Below, piece after piece: positions 18,665-28,154 of a DNA stretch of 64,000 nt. How positions within the stretch are numbered: the first letter of the stretch is position 1; every line of letters starts with the position of its first letter. This DNA comes from Spirochaetota bacterium (GTDB lineage Bacteria; Spirochaetota; B62-G9; DRHN01). The stretch spans positions 1 through 64,000 of the forward strand of contig JAFGTF010000132.1 of the NCBI GenBank assembly GCA_016934265.1. The letters run 5' to 3'. Under the pieces are notes generated by a model. It searched no databases, had not been told where the DNA came from, and worked only from the letters and a program-made list of their open reading frames with translations. The translations under genes were made by a program, and so were the position numbers.

Positions 18665-21600
18665 TCATTCCTCCCACAGTATCTTCTCATACATGCCCCC
18701 CGCTTGCGCGGCGCGTCCCGTCTCCTCCGCCGTCTCCAGATAGGAATACGCATCGGCAAGCTCCCTGTCCACCGACTTCAGCCTTGCAAACATCTTGCCC
18801 GAAAGCTCGTAATCCCCGAGCTCCCTGTATACCCGGGAGAGCGCAAGGAGAATCCGCGGGTTGTCCGGGGTACGGTCAAAGGCACGCCTGTAATACTCCA
18901 GAGCACGGTCCATATCCTTTCGAAGATAGTAAATGTTACCGAGGTTTACCAGCGCAGGGGTATACTCTTCACGTGCAAGGACCGCTTCGAGCGTATCCAC
19001 GGCCTTGAGCTCGAGCCCGTACCTGGCGTACAGCACGCCGAGCCTGTTGAGAAGGATCGGCCCGTTTTTCTTCCTCTCGATCTCCGATTTCAGTTTCTGC
19101 TCCCGCCGGAAGATCTCCTTGGAGATCACGCCGTTTACCGCTTTGATGTATTCTTCCACAACGAGGTCACGCGGCGGGACGGACACATCCGCTTCACCGA
19201 AAAGACCGACCGGCTCGTATACCGACCATGCCTCGCGGGTTTTGTGAAACCCTGCGGCGTTTCTCCTCTTGTTCTCCCTCCACTCCTTCGCGCCGAGCTG
19301 CCACGCCTTGAGATAGCCGTCTTCCAGTATCGTAATCTCCACCGGCACCCACGCCACGCCGTCGACTATGATGAAGTCGTCACCGCTCTCGAACAGCTCC
19401 CGCGCCTCCTCGGCCGATATTCCCAGCGAAAACGCCGGCAGGATATGCCCGGGTATGGTGATGAACGCGGTTTCGATACCGATGGATTCCAAGAGCGCGT
19501 TGTACAGTATGGAGAGATCGTCGCAGTCCCCCGCCCTGTACTCGAGCGTCTGTTTCGGAAACTGCAGGAAGTCGACCGAGAGACTGTTTTTAGAGAATTC
19601 GTTGTACGGGGTCGTCGGGTCGACCACGTAACTCATGCCGTACAGATCGAGCGCCCTGTGAAGGGCTATCGCGAGCAGAAGGTTGGGGTTCAAAGCCCTG
19701 CTGACACTGTCTTTTATCATTCCCGCGATATTCTTCGAAAACTTGAGAACCGCAGGCTCTTTAGCCGTGACGAATGCGGCCACCTTGCGATCGTCGTCCC
19801 AGGTGATCGCATTCCGGTTGTGTATTCTGATCGTGTCGATGATCTCGGCGCTTTGCTGCGACCCGCCCGCAGTATAGTCGAGGGTGAGCTTCACCGAGAC
19901 CTTGTTTCCCTCGGAGATCTCCAGCACTTTGTTGGTGAACAGGCCGTACAGCGTGACCTCTCCCTCCTGACCGCTTTCCAGGGTTTCAGGCCCACTGCAC
20001 AGCTTCGGATTGTCCATATACTGTTTGATGTAGAGCCGCACCCGTATATCACGTGCGGGCAGCGTGCCCCGGTTTCTCAGGACCGCCCTTCCGATCGGAT
20101 TCTCGTCGTAGTACTTGTAGAATACGGGAAATATTGCATCGAGCTCGACCTTCTCTAAGACCATGTCCGGGCCCTCGGCGCCGCCTGATACGATATCCCG
20201 CTCCTTTATCCCGGACGTCTTCAAAAGCTCTCCTCTGAAGGGGTTCTCCTTCATCATGATGCGATAGGATTCTCCGCTCTTCGGGTGAACGAGGCTGAAC
20301 TCCCCGTAATCGTATGAAATTCCGTCGTCGCTCAACCGCTTTTCGGCGACTACTACCGCCTCATCCCCCCGCTTCTTCAGAACCCTCGCGTCGAGGGGGG
20401 CGATCCGTATCATACCGGCGGTTCCGAGCAGCGAGACGGTGTAAGTCTGGGTATCGGCATCGTAGGGCCCGAGATTCTCGATCGGTATGGTGACCCGATA
20501 CTTCCCCTCTCCCGTCCCCGCCTGTAAGACCCCGAACTTCTTCTCCGTCATCTCCTGCAGTTTCAGAAGCACGTGAGAGCTGAACTTCTCCTTTCTCATG
20601 GAGTACTGATCCGTGGTTTCGAACTCGTCCTTCTCGGCCGAGAGATGGGGATCGATCTCCTCTATGACCTTTTTTGACGTGATTCTGTCGACGACGAGCT
20701 TCTGCGCGGCGGTAAACGGCAGGCCGAGAGAATCCCGAAGCGACATGACCGGGTCCGGCCGCACCCCCTCGAGCGACCAGAAGATCGCGGTCGCATCGCT
20801 CGACGCCGTCGCAAACAGCTTCCCGTCGGACCTGAACGAAGCGTCGAACACGTTGTCGTTATGTCGGTACACGTTGAGTGTTTCCCTCCAGCCCCCGGCG
20901 GTGTCCGCCCAGACCTTTACGATACCGCTCGAAATCGCCCCTGCAAGGTATCTTCCGTCCGGGCTGAATTCGAGGCTCCATACTCCCCCGGCCGCATGCT
21001 TGATCTCCTGCGCGACGGAAAACACCCCTTTTTCCAGCCGCCAGAAGGTGAGCTTCGATGAGGACCCCGAGACCAGCAGCCGGCCGTCCGGCGAGAATGC
21101 GAGGCTGTCGATCCAGTACGTGTCGTTGACAAGAGTCTGGTCCCGTACGAATCCGTCCTGCTCACGTTTCCATACGATAACCTGTTTGTCGTCTCCGCCC
21201 GATGCGATGTACAAGCCGTCCGGGCTGAACACCACCTCGTCTATCGTTTTCTCGTGTCCGGAAAGCACTTGAACTTTTTCGAATTCGCTTCCGTTCCATT
21301 TCCAGATGATGACCGTCTTATCGTTGCCTGCGGAAGCGAGTATGTGTCCGTCGGGACTGTACGATATGCTGTTCACATAATCCGGATGTGCGTCGATAGA
21401 CTGCACCACCCGCATCTCGTCGAGATTGAGGATACCGATATCACCCTTGGTCTTGTACCGGGTAAACGCAAGGTACGTCTCGTCCGGGGAGAATGCCGCC
21501 TTCCCTCCCACGCTCCGACGCTCGCCCTGGCTGCTCCACAGAAGGGTGTAATTCCTGTCGTAGAGAAAGATTTTGTTGTCGCCGGAGGTGACCGCGATAT

Positions 21601-21802
21601 ACGTGCCAAAGGGGGAAAACCGAACTTCCCGCACATAGTCTTCGAAGGTTTCGATGACCCTCACTTCTCTGATCTTGAATTCGTCGAGCTGGGCGTAACA
21701 GACCAAGGGGATAATAGCCGTCACGATAATCAGAAGCAGTATGATTGCGGTCGTTTTCTGCATAATGATACTAAATATATCATACCCGGCCGGGAGGTAC
21801 AA
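18665..21802 (-). CDS. WD40-repeat / transglutaminase-like / TPR multidomain secreted protein
   Basis: 1045 aa; repeated FSPDG(L/R)YIASGGDDKQVIVWKW motifs; 'YRAGDCDDLSILYNALLESIGIETAFITIPGHILPAFSLGI' (transglutaminase-like C-D-D); C-terminal TPRs (PALVNLGNIYYLRKDMDRALEYYRRAFDRTPDNPRILLALSRVYRELGDYELS). Confidence 0.85.
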   Translation of the reverse strand: MYLPAGYDIFSIIMQKTTAIILLLIIVTAIIPLVCYAQLDEFKIREVRVIETFEDYVREVRFSPFGTYIAVTSGDNKIFLYDRNYTLLWSSQGERRSVGGKAAFSPDETYLAFTRYKTKGDIGILNLDEMRVVQSIDAHPDYVNSISYSPDGHILASAGNDKTVIIWKWNGSEFEKVQVLSGHEKTIDEVVFSPDGLYIASGGDDKQVIVWKREQDGFVRDQTLVNDTYWIDSLAFSPDGRLLVSGSSSKLTFWRLEKGVFSVAQEIKHAAGGVWSLEFSPDGRYLAGAISSGIVKVWADTAGGWRETLNVYRHNDNVFDASFRSDGKLFATASSDATAIFWSLEGVRPDPVMSLRDSLGLPFTAAQKLVVDRITSKKVIEEIDPHLSAEKDEFETTDQYSMRKEKFSSHVLLKLQEMTEKKFGVLQAGTGEGKYRVTIPIENLGPYDADTQTYTVSLLGTAGMIRIAPLDARVLKKRGDEAVVVAEKRLSDDGISYDYGEFSLVHPKSGESYRIMMKENPFRGELLKTSGIKERDIVSGGAEGPDMVLEKVELDAIFPVFYKYYDENPIGRAVLRNRGTLPARDIRVRLYIKQYMDNPKLCSGPETLESGQEGEVTLYGLFTNKVLEISEGNKVSVKLTLDYTAGGSQQSAEIIDTIRIHNRNAITWDDDRKVAAFVTAKEPAVLKFSKNIAGMIKDSVSRALNPNLLLAIALHRALDLYGMSYVVDPTTPYNEFSKNSLSVDFLQFPKQTLEYRAGDCDDLSILYNALLESIGIETAFITIPGHILPAFSLGISAEEARELFESGDDFIIVDGVAWVPVEITILEDGYLKAWQLGAKEWRENKRRNAAGFHKTREAWSVYEPVGLFGEADVSVPPRDLVVEEYIKAVNGVISKEIFRREQKLKSEIERKKNGPILLNRLGVLYARYGLELKAVDTLEAVLAREEYTPALVNLGNIYYLRKDMDRALEYYRRAFDRTPDNPRILLALSRVYRELGDYELSGKMFARLKSVDRELADAYSYLETAEETGRAAQAGGMYEKILWEE

Positions 21803-22160
21803 TAGTTAAGAAGGCGAAGCATAGGTACGAGAAAAAAACACGCAGTGGAAACCGGCATAAGATAGGCCCACTCTCTTATTTATGAAAAAGGAAGGACACG
21901 AACCTTAATAATCAACAACTTATCCACAGGGGACAGGCGTAAACTTTGTAAACTTTTATCCGTCCGTTTCATGTCTTTAACGAACCGAATTGGACCTACC
22001 GCAGCCGGCGATCGTGCCGGAACGAACGGTCTTTTCCGGATTCGATCCGATCACCCTCGTGGCGTTCATGAGCCCCGGAAAAGGCGGTATATTCTCACCG
22101 ATAGAGCCTAACTGAGGCAACTCGAGACGGCAGACTTCTCAAATCGCACCACGTAATTTT

Positions 22161-23513
22161 TTACATATAGACACCGTACTCCTTGGTGAAATCGATCATT
22201 ACGTGAATGGTCTCCGCCTTTCCTTCATCCATACCGGTGCCGGTGGACATAATATAGCCGCCGCCCTTTCCTGCGACATCGATAAGGTCCTTGCAATACG
22301 CCCGGACATCATCCGCAGTGCCGGTAAGGAGCAGCCCCGCCGGAACATTCCCGCCTATGCAGAGCCTGTTCCCTATCAGCTTCTTTGCCTCGGCCATGTC
22401 CGTGCGGTCGAATATCCAGAAGCAGGAGGCTTTCGGCAGTTCCCTGATATATTTGAGCCGCGTATTGAAGCTTCCCTCGCAGAAAAGAAAGGGCATACAC
22501 CCTTCATCGGCCAGCCCGAGGATGACCTCCTTAAGAAAAGGCCAGTAGAACTCCCTGAATTGTTCGTCCGACATGAATCCGTCGGCCCCCTTGTGCATGG
22601 GGATAAACACCATCGGGTTTCCAGCCATTGTCGCCATGCCCACACCCTGATTTATCTGTAGGGGAACAATCCGTTCCATTGCTTTCAGAACCATCTCGGG
22701 CTGTCTGTAGAGGTCGATCATGATTCCCCGGCTGCCTCTGAGGGTATCCGCGAGTATATCGTAGGGTGCTTTGGCCGCACCGCCTATTACCGTCGGGAAT
22801 CCCATACCCTTTACCTCCAGCTCAAATGCGGTAATCTGCTGTATCCAGGCCATCGCCTCATTTCCCGCCTCCATCAGGGCCTTCAGTGCATTCTGGACCG
22901 GCGGAATGCCGTACGGGATCATGGATCCGGAAACCGCAACGACCTCCCACAAAAAGGGAAAGGGCGAGAGATTCGCCAGAGGTTGCAGTGCGCCGAAGAC
23001 CCGCGGCATCCAGGTCCTGAGCCAGAAATCAGAGGGGTCGTTGATCAGGGCCGGATAGTCCTCCGCTTTCATGTATTCCCCTTCGATGCATTGATACCCC
23101 GATTCCTTTGAGATGCCGTGGCCGGGCCACTTGTACTGCTTGAAGTCGAGTATGTCGAGGATCTTTCCGGAGCCGACAAAAGCGGGGGAGCCATAGTAGT
23201 CCGGTTCATAGTCGACAAGAAATTTCTTGTGGGCGTCGAGCAGCTTCTTATAATCATACATGCTCTCGTACGGTGTGACGCCGGTCAGGTCCGTCTGCAT
23301 GAACGTGCCGCTGGGATATATCGGAATCCGGTCCGGGAGCTTTTCCATCAGCACGGCGTCTTTGAACCGGGTCACACGCGCCCTATAGGAGGCCTCAGCT
23401 TCGGCACTCCGGAATTTGAGATTGTTTCCCTCGGGATCTTTCGGCGAAAGCCACTGCGCAAACCTCGCCTCTCTTTTTTCTCCTGACGACATTTCTTCCC
23501 ATTTCTTATCCAT
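22161..23513 (-). CDS. Uroporphyrinogen decarboxylase-family (MtaA/MtbA-like) methyltransferase
   Basis: 450 aa; paired with corrinoid protein; '...VFIPMHKGADGFMSDEQFREFYWPFLKEVILGLADEGCMPFLFCEGSF...CIGGNVPAGLLLTGTADDVRAYCKDLIDVAGKGGGYIMSTGTGMDEGK'. Confidence 0.85.
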   Translation of the reverse strand: MDKKWEEMSSGEKREARFAQWLSPKDPEGNNLKFRSAEAEASYRARVTRFKDAVLMEKLPDRIPIYPSGTFMQTDLTGVTPYESMYDYKKLLDAHKKFLVDYEPDYYGSPAFVGSGKILDILDFKQYKWPGHGISKESGYQCIEGEYMKAEDYPALINDPSDFWLRTWMPRVFGALQPLANLSPFPFLWEVVAVSGSMIPYGIPPVQNALKALMEAGNEAMAWIQQITAFELEVKGMGFPTVIGGAAKAPYDILADTLRGSRGIMIDLYRQPEMVLKAMERIVPLQINQGVGMATMAGNPMVFIPMHKGADGFMSDEQFREFYWPFLKEVILGLADEGCMPFLFCEGSFNTRLKYIRELPKASCFWIFDRTDMAEAKKLIGNRLCIGGNVPAGLLLTGTADDVRAYCKDLIDVAGKGGGYIMSTGTGMDEGKAETIHVMIDFTKEYGVYM

Positions 23514-23517
23514 AATA

Positions 23518-24147
23518 TTATCCCCCTATCCAGCGTTTCGCCAGAGCAACAGCCTCCATTGCGTCCTTTCCGTAGGCGTCCGCCCCGGTATAATTCTTGA
23601 TGTAGTCGTCGATCTGTCCGCCGCCGATCATGATTTTCACGCTGTCCCTGATCCCCGCCTCCTTAAAGGCTTCGACTGTCTTTTTCATGGAATCAAATGC
23701 CAGAGTCAAGAATCCGCTCAGCCCTATTACCGTGCTTCCCTTATCGGACGCAGTCTTTACGAATTGCTGCGCCGCTACGTCGACGCCGAGGTCCACCACC
23801 TCAAATCCGTTCACGTCGAGCATGAAGACGACAAGATCCTTGCCGATGTCGTGTATGTCGCCTGCGACGGTACCGATAACAACTCTACCCAGCCGTTTTT
23901 CATCTTCCCTACTCGAAAGATGGGGCTCGAGAACCCTGATAACCCCTTTCAGAATCTCACCGGAGAAAATAAGGTCCGGAATGAAATATTCCTCGCGTGC
24001 GAATTTCGTACCGACAATATTCATGCCCTCTTTCGCATCCCCCAAGAGCTCAACAGGATCTATTCCCTTTTCTATCGCCTTCTGTACGAATTCAACCGCC
24101 TCCTGTTCTCTCAATTCGGAAAGCAGTTTCACCAATTTCGTCGCCAT
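23518..24147 (-). CDS. Corrinoid (B12-binding) methyltransferase protein
   Basis: MATKLVKLLSELREQEAVEFVQKAIEKGIDPVELL...; cobalamin motif 'GDIHDIGKDLV'; GGAGG RBS before 24147. Confidence 0.92.
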   Translation of the reverse strand: MATKLVKLLSELREQEAVEFVQKAIEKGIDPVELLGDAKEGMNIVGTKFAREEYFIPDLIFSGEILKGVIRVLEPHLSSREDEKRLGRVVIGTVAGDIHDIGKDLVVFMLDVNGFEVVDLGVDVAAQQFVKTASDKGSTVIGLSGFLTLAFDSMKKTVEAFKEAGIRDSVKIMIGGGQIDDYIKNYTGADAYGKDAMEAVALAKRWIGG

Positions 24148-24166
24148 GACCCCAGCCTCCTTGACA

Positions 24167-24189
24167 GAATACATTCACTGAACATATTC
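24167..24189. promoter_or_regulatory. 23-bp palindromic operator-like site, copy A
   Basis: GAATACATTCACTGAACATATTC; abuts minus-strand promoter TTGACA (24217-24212) -16- TAAAGT (24195-24190) upstream of corrinoid gene. Confidence 0.8.
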
Positions 24190-24523
24190 ACTTTATCATA
24201 TCCGTCAGGCTTGTCAAGAAAAACAATATACCGTCATATTCGACGAAACGCCTCCGGCTGCTCGAAGTACGCATATGATTGTTTGTCGTAGTAAATCCTC
24301 TGTACTATGGGGAACGTGGTTTTCAATCCGGGCTTTACACTATATGATTTTTCTATTATTTTTGTTTTCTTACAAATAATTTCCAGAAAAATGGGAAGAG
24401 ACGGCCATAAACAGGGTATCGCTCGGGGAGAATAAATACGAGAAGCGCGGTCTGTTATTCCCCTGTCAGACTCCGGGCAAATACCTGCGGTATATCGATG
24501 ATATCCGATAGATTGGAAAAGTC

Positions 24524-25111
24524 ATGGCGAAAAGAAATATGACGACACGGCAGGAAAAAGCGATAGCGACGAAGAACAGGATCTATACCGCCGCAATAGA
24601 TCTCATGGACAGAAAGGGATTCGAGAACATTACAATCGTCGATATCAGTAAGAAGGCCGGAGTTTCGGTTGGAGCCTTCTATCATTACTTCAAATCGAAA
24701 AACGACATACTCGCGGAGATCTTTCGAAAGGCGGATGAGTACTTCTCCACACTGATGGCCTCCGGGATGAAAAAGAAAAGCGTTCCGGAACGGATTATCG
24801 AGTACTTCGACCACTATGCGAAATTCAACAAGGCAACGGGCGTCGAAACGACTCAGCAGCTCTTCAACCCGAAAATAAAATTCTTCATAAAAAAAAGCAG
24901 GCCCATGCTGGTCCTGCTGAAAGACCTTATCACTCAGGGTCAGGAAAAAAAAGAGATCAAGAATGACGACGACCCGGAAGAGCTCGTAAGGCTCCTCTTC
25001 ATAATGGCCCGTGGTATTGTGTTCGAATGGAGCCTCTACGACGGCCGCTATGATCTCGAAACGGTGATGCATAAAAATATCGAGACCCTCGTTTCAACCT
25101 TCAGGACATGA
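24524..25111 (+). CDS. TetR/AcrR-family transcriptional regulator
   Basis: TRQEKAIATKNRIYTAAIDLMDRKGFENITIVDISKKAGVSVGAFYHYFKSKNDILAEIFRKADEYF: canonical TetR HTH. Confidence 0.95.
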   Translation: MAKRNMTTRQEKAIATKNRIYTAAIDLMDRKGFENITIVDISKKAGVSVGAFYHYFKSKNDILAEIFRKADEYFSTLMASGMKKKSVPERIIEYFDHYAKFNKATGVETTQQLFNPKIKFFIKKSRPMLVLLKDLITQGQEKKEIKNDDDPEELVRLLFIMARGIVFEWSLYDGRYDLETVMHKNIETLVSTFRT

Positions 25112-25185
25112 GTCGATCCAATAAAGGCCGCTGGTACCCGTATCGCACCCTCGGGAACGTTATCCGTATCAATAATCGGACATTT

Positions 25186-26841
25186 CTATGTATCATCCAG
25201 TGTCTCGTAGTACGCATCACCGAGATCGTTCGGGTTGAAGGCTTCGCGTACCCTGTGCTGATACCGGAAAACGGAAGGCTGCGGTGAACCGAGATGTATT
25301 GTGTCCCGCTTTTTTTTGGAAGTCGTTTTACCGTCCGGCCCACGCGCTACCGCGTTCCACTTCTCCATACCGACCCCCCACCCTTTTTCGAGCCCGAATC
25401 TAGTGCAGGCGTCGAAAAATTCAAAAGTCCCCTCGGTTGATTCTCTGTCCGCGGAATCGAAGCAGGTGAAGTTCTCCCAGAGACACGTACCCCCTCCCCC
25501 CTGCCCGCCTATGGGCCCCATCATGCAGTCTCCTCCCGCGTCCACTATGGCCCCCCGCTTCTCCCACTTCTTTTTGAATAAAGCCGCCTCCTCCGCATTG
25601 GAAGCTCCGTAGTCAGCGGCCCCGAGCAGGCCGAAGCAGCCGTCATATCCCCCGCCGAATACGAGATTCAGGTTTTTGTGACCGAGCCGTATCATATAGA
25701 GAAGCACCCAATCGTGTATATGCGGCTCGTCCATGGCTTCGACCTTCCAGCCCCCCGTTCGTTCGAGAATTTCGTCGAAGGCCTTTTTTTGCCACTCGAT
25801 ATCGCGTTTCGTCATACCGACGAGGATGATCTGGAACTCCCGCTTCGACTGCTCGGTTATTTCTTGTACCTCGGGATCCGCGAGAAGCTCCTCGAGGTCG
25901 GAGAGTGTTTTCGTCGGGTCGGTGAGTATCTTAACCATGGCAAACTTCAGGTCCCTCCCGAACATATTGAATTGCCGGTGTGCCAGATAACCGATGCCGG
26001 CGTCCCATATCGCGTATGCCGCATCCGCCCACGCTTTCCAGGATGGGAATGCGACGGTATAGGCCTTGAAATTGTCCGGAAGGGGCGTCCGGTAAGCCGG
26101 TATTGTACCCTCGACAGGAAGGCACTCGGGTCCCGGCCAGGCGAAGAGCTTTATCGCGCACTTCGTATACACCCCCATAGACCCTTTTGAGCCGAGAAAT
26201 CCCCTGGCTACTCCTTTCATGCTCGGTCCCGGACCCTCGCCGCAGAACCAGCCGCAGCCTTGGCCGAGCGACCCGGTCCGTAAGATTTCACCGGTGGGCA
26301 TGACCCATTCCAACCCGAGCAGGTTGTCGTAGTGCCAGCCCCCGTACAGATTGCTGGGGCCCGACCCGAAGTACGAGGTCGCGCTAGCCAGAGTGGAGCA
26401 GCTGCAGCCGGAGCCGGGAATGTGGGTGTTAAGGCCGACCTTCATGACCTCGGCCTGCAGTGTAGCGCCGATGACCCCCGGCTCGATTACGGCGAACATG
26501 TTCTTTTTGTCGATATCGAGAATCCGGTCCATCCGTCTCATATCCAGCTGTATGGTATCGTCCTCCGAAGGGAACCCCTGCGCGGACCAGAAAGTGCTGG
26601 AGGCCTTGAATTTGATTTTGTGCTTATTGCACAGTTCGACTATAGCCCGTACCTCCTCCGTGCTCCCCGGCAGCAGGACGCAGGCTCCCCGCGGAGTAAA
26701 GGTATCGAAAAACGGCCCTAGATGAATCGCCGTATGGGCCAGCGAATACCTGTATGAATCGAGCACGGCCGGATCGCCGGATATATTACGGGAGCCCACG
26801 ATATCCTCCAGATCCTTATACACGTTCGCAGGTAGCGCCAT
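25186..26841 (-). CDS. FAD-binding (GlcD/VAO-PCMH type) oxidoreductase
   Basis: MALPANVYKDLEDIVGSRNISGDPAVLDSYRY...CVLLPGSTEEVRAIVELCNKHKIKFKASSTFWS...; FAD_binding_4-like. Start corrected from 27069 to 26841. Confidence 0.85.
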   Translation of the reverse strand: MALPANVYKDLEDIVGSRNISGDPAVLDSYRYSLAHTAIHLGPFFDTFTPRGACVLLPGSTEEVRAIVELCNKHKIKFKASSTFWSAQGFPSEDDTIQLDMRRMDRILDIDKKNMFAVIEPGVIGATLQAEVMKVGLNTHIPGSGCSCSTLASATSYFGSGPSNLYGGWHYDNLLGLEWVMPTGEILRTGSLGQGCGWFCGEGPGPSMKGVARGFLGSKGSMGVYTKCAIKLFAWPGPECLPVEGTIPAYRTPLPDNFKAYTVAFPSWKAWADAAYAIWDAGIGYLAHRQFNMFGRDLKFAMVKILTDPTKTLSDLEELLADPEVQEITEQSKREFQIILVGMTKRDIEWQKKAFDEILERTGGWKVEAMDEPHIHDWVLLYMIRLGHKNLNLVFGGGYDGCFGLLGAADYGASNAEEAALFKKKWEKRGAIVDAGGDCMMGPIGGQGGGGTCLWENFTCFDSADRESTEGTFEFFDACTRFGLEKGWGVGMEKWNAVARGPDGKTTSKKKRDTIHLGSPQPSVFRYQHRVREAFNPNDLGDAYYETLDDT

Positions 26842-26861
26842 CTTTTTCTTCCCCCTTGCCT

Positions 26862-28127
26862 TTACATAGCCAGCTTTACGAGATCGATGATATCGAAGAC
26901 TTTCATCGAGTCGTCTCCCACGGCATCCATGAAATTCCTTTCGCACCACGGACATGCGCTGACCAGAGCCTCTGCGCCGGTTGCCTTCGCTTCCGCGATT
27001 CTCTCGGCAGCCGTCCAGCCGGAGTACTCCGGGTATGCTTCCCGCACTCCCCCGCCGGCTCCGCAGCACCAGCTGTACTCCCGTATACGCTCCATCTCCA
27101 AAAACCGGACGCCGGGAATGCGTTCCAGGATCTCTCTCGGAGGGTCATACACACCAAAGGCCCCGTTATACCTCGGTCGTTCGGGCTCGTAGACGATGAT
27201 CTGATTCTTGATCTTCTTCTCGACGCCGTTCCAGGGCACATACGGCTCTCCCTGCCGGCCGAGGTGGCATGGATCGTGGTAGGTCACGGTCATAGGGACT
27301 TCCGAATGGAATTCGAGCTTTTTTGCCATGATAAGACGGTGAAGGAGCTCCACCGTATGGAGTACCTCTACCCGGGAGCCGAACTCTGGGTAGAGGCGCT
27401 TGAACGCATGATAGCCGTCGGCGCACGAAGTTACCACCGTCTTCACTCCGGCCTTTTCCCATGCCGCGATGTTCTCCCCGGCAAAACGGGCGAACTCGTC
27501 CCTGTAGCCCATCGAGTAGATCCTCCCGCCGCAGCAAATCTCCCGTTCACCCATGATACCCACATCGAGACCCGCTTTCTGGAGAATCTGCACGGCGGCG
27601 ACCGCGGAACTCTGTATCTCCGTGTCGTAGCTGAGCCTGCATCCTGCATGAAAAAGGATTTCCGCTTTTTGTGAAAACAGACGCGGCACATCCAGATCTT
27701 CCGCCCATTTCCCGCGTACGGCTTTCGGCTGCATCATGGTGTTTTGTTCCTTCTTTAGGCTCTCAATCACCGCTCTATGCTCATCGAGATCCTGGCCGTC
27801 TTCTACCAGCTTGAACTTGAGCTCTCTTACCATCTCAAGGGGATAGAGATTGTAGCGGCAGATTTTGCAGCTTACGTCGCACGACCCGCAGGTCATGCAT
27901 GAAAACACGATATGCCTGACCGTATCGGTATAGGGGATCTGCTTTTTGATAAGGGAGCGGGAAACGGCGTATCTGCCTCGCGCGGAGTAGCTGTTAAAAT
28001 TGTTATAGGAAACGCTTGGGCAGTTTTTCGCGAACCTCCAGCTCTTCATCTGGTCAAACGGGATCCATTTACAGTAGGAGCACTGACTGCACCGGTCCGT
28101 TTCCAAGGCAAAATCTTCAAGAGCCAT
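26862..28127 (-). CDS. (Fe-S)-binding protein with CCG domains (HdrD/GlpC-like)
   Basis: CMTCGSCDVSCKICRYNLYP ; 'HDPCHLGR' ; 'WCCGAGGGVREAYPEYSGWTAAERIAEAKATGAEALVSACPWCERNF'. Confidence 0.88.
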   Translation of the reverse strand: MALEDFALETDRCSQCSYCKWIPFDQMKSWRFAKNCPSVSYNNFNSYSARGRYAVSRSLIKKQIPYTDTVRHIVFSCMTCGSCDVSCKICRYNLYPLEMVRELKFKLVEDGQDLDEHRAVIESLKKEQNTMMQPKAVRGKWAEDLDVPRLFSQKAEILFHAGCRLSYDTEIQSSAVAAVQILQKAGLDVGIMGEREICCGGRIYSMGYRDEFARFAGENIAAWEKAGVKTVVTSCADGYHAFKRLYPEFGSRVEVLHTVELLHRLIMAKKLEFHSEVPMTVTYHDPCHLGRQGEPYVPWNGVEKKIKNQIIVYEPERPRYNGAFGVYDPPREILERIPGVRFLEMERIREYSWCCGAGGGVREAYPEYSGWTAAERIAEAKATGAEALVSACPWCERNFMDAVGDDSMKVFDIIDLVKLAM

Positions 28128-28154
28128 ATTGCATACTCCTTTTTCCCGCTGCTG

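Noticed and set aside
18704-20158. 484-aa plus-strand ORF inside the WD40/TPR gene
   Set aside because: Shadow of the real minus-strand gene; Arg/His/Val-rich with no recognisable domain.
21915-21925. Single DnaA-box-like TTATCCACA
   Set aside because: One copy only, with no dnaA/dnaN neighbours or box cluster; not evidence of an origin.
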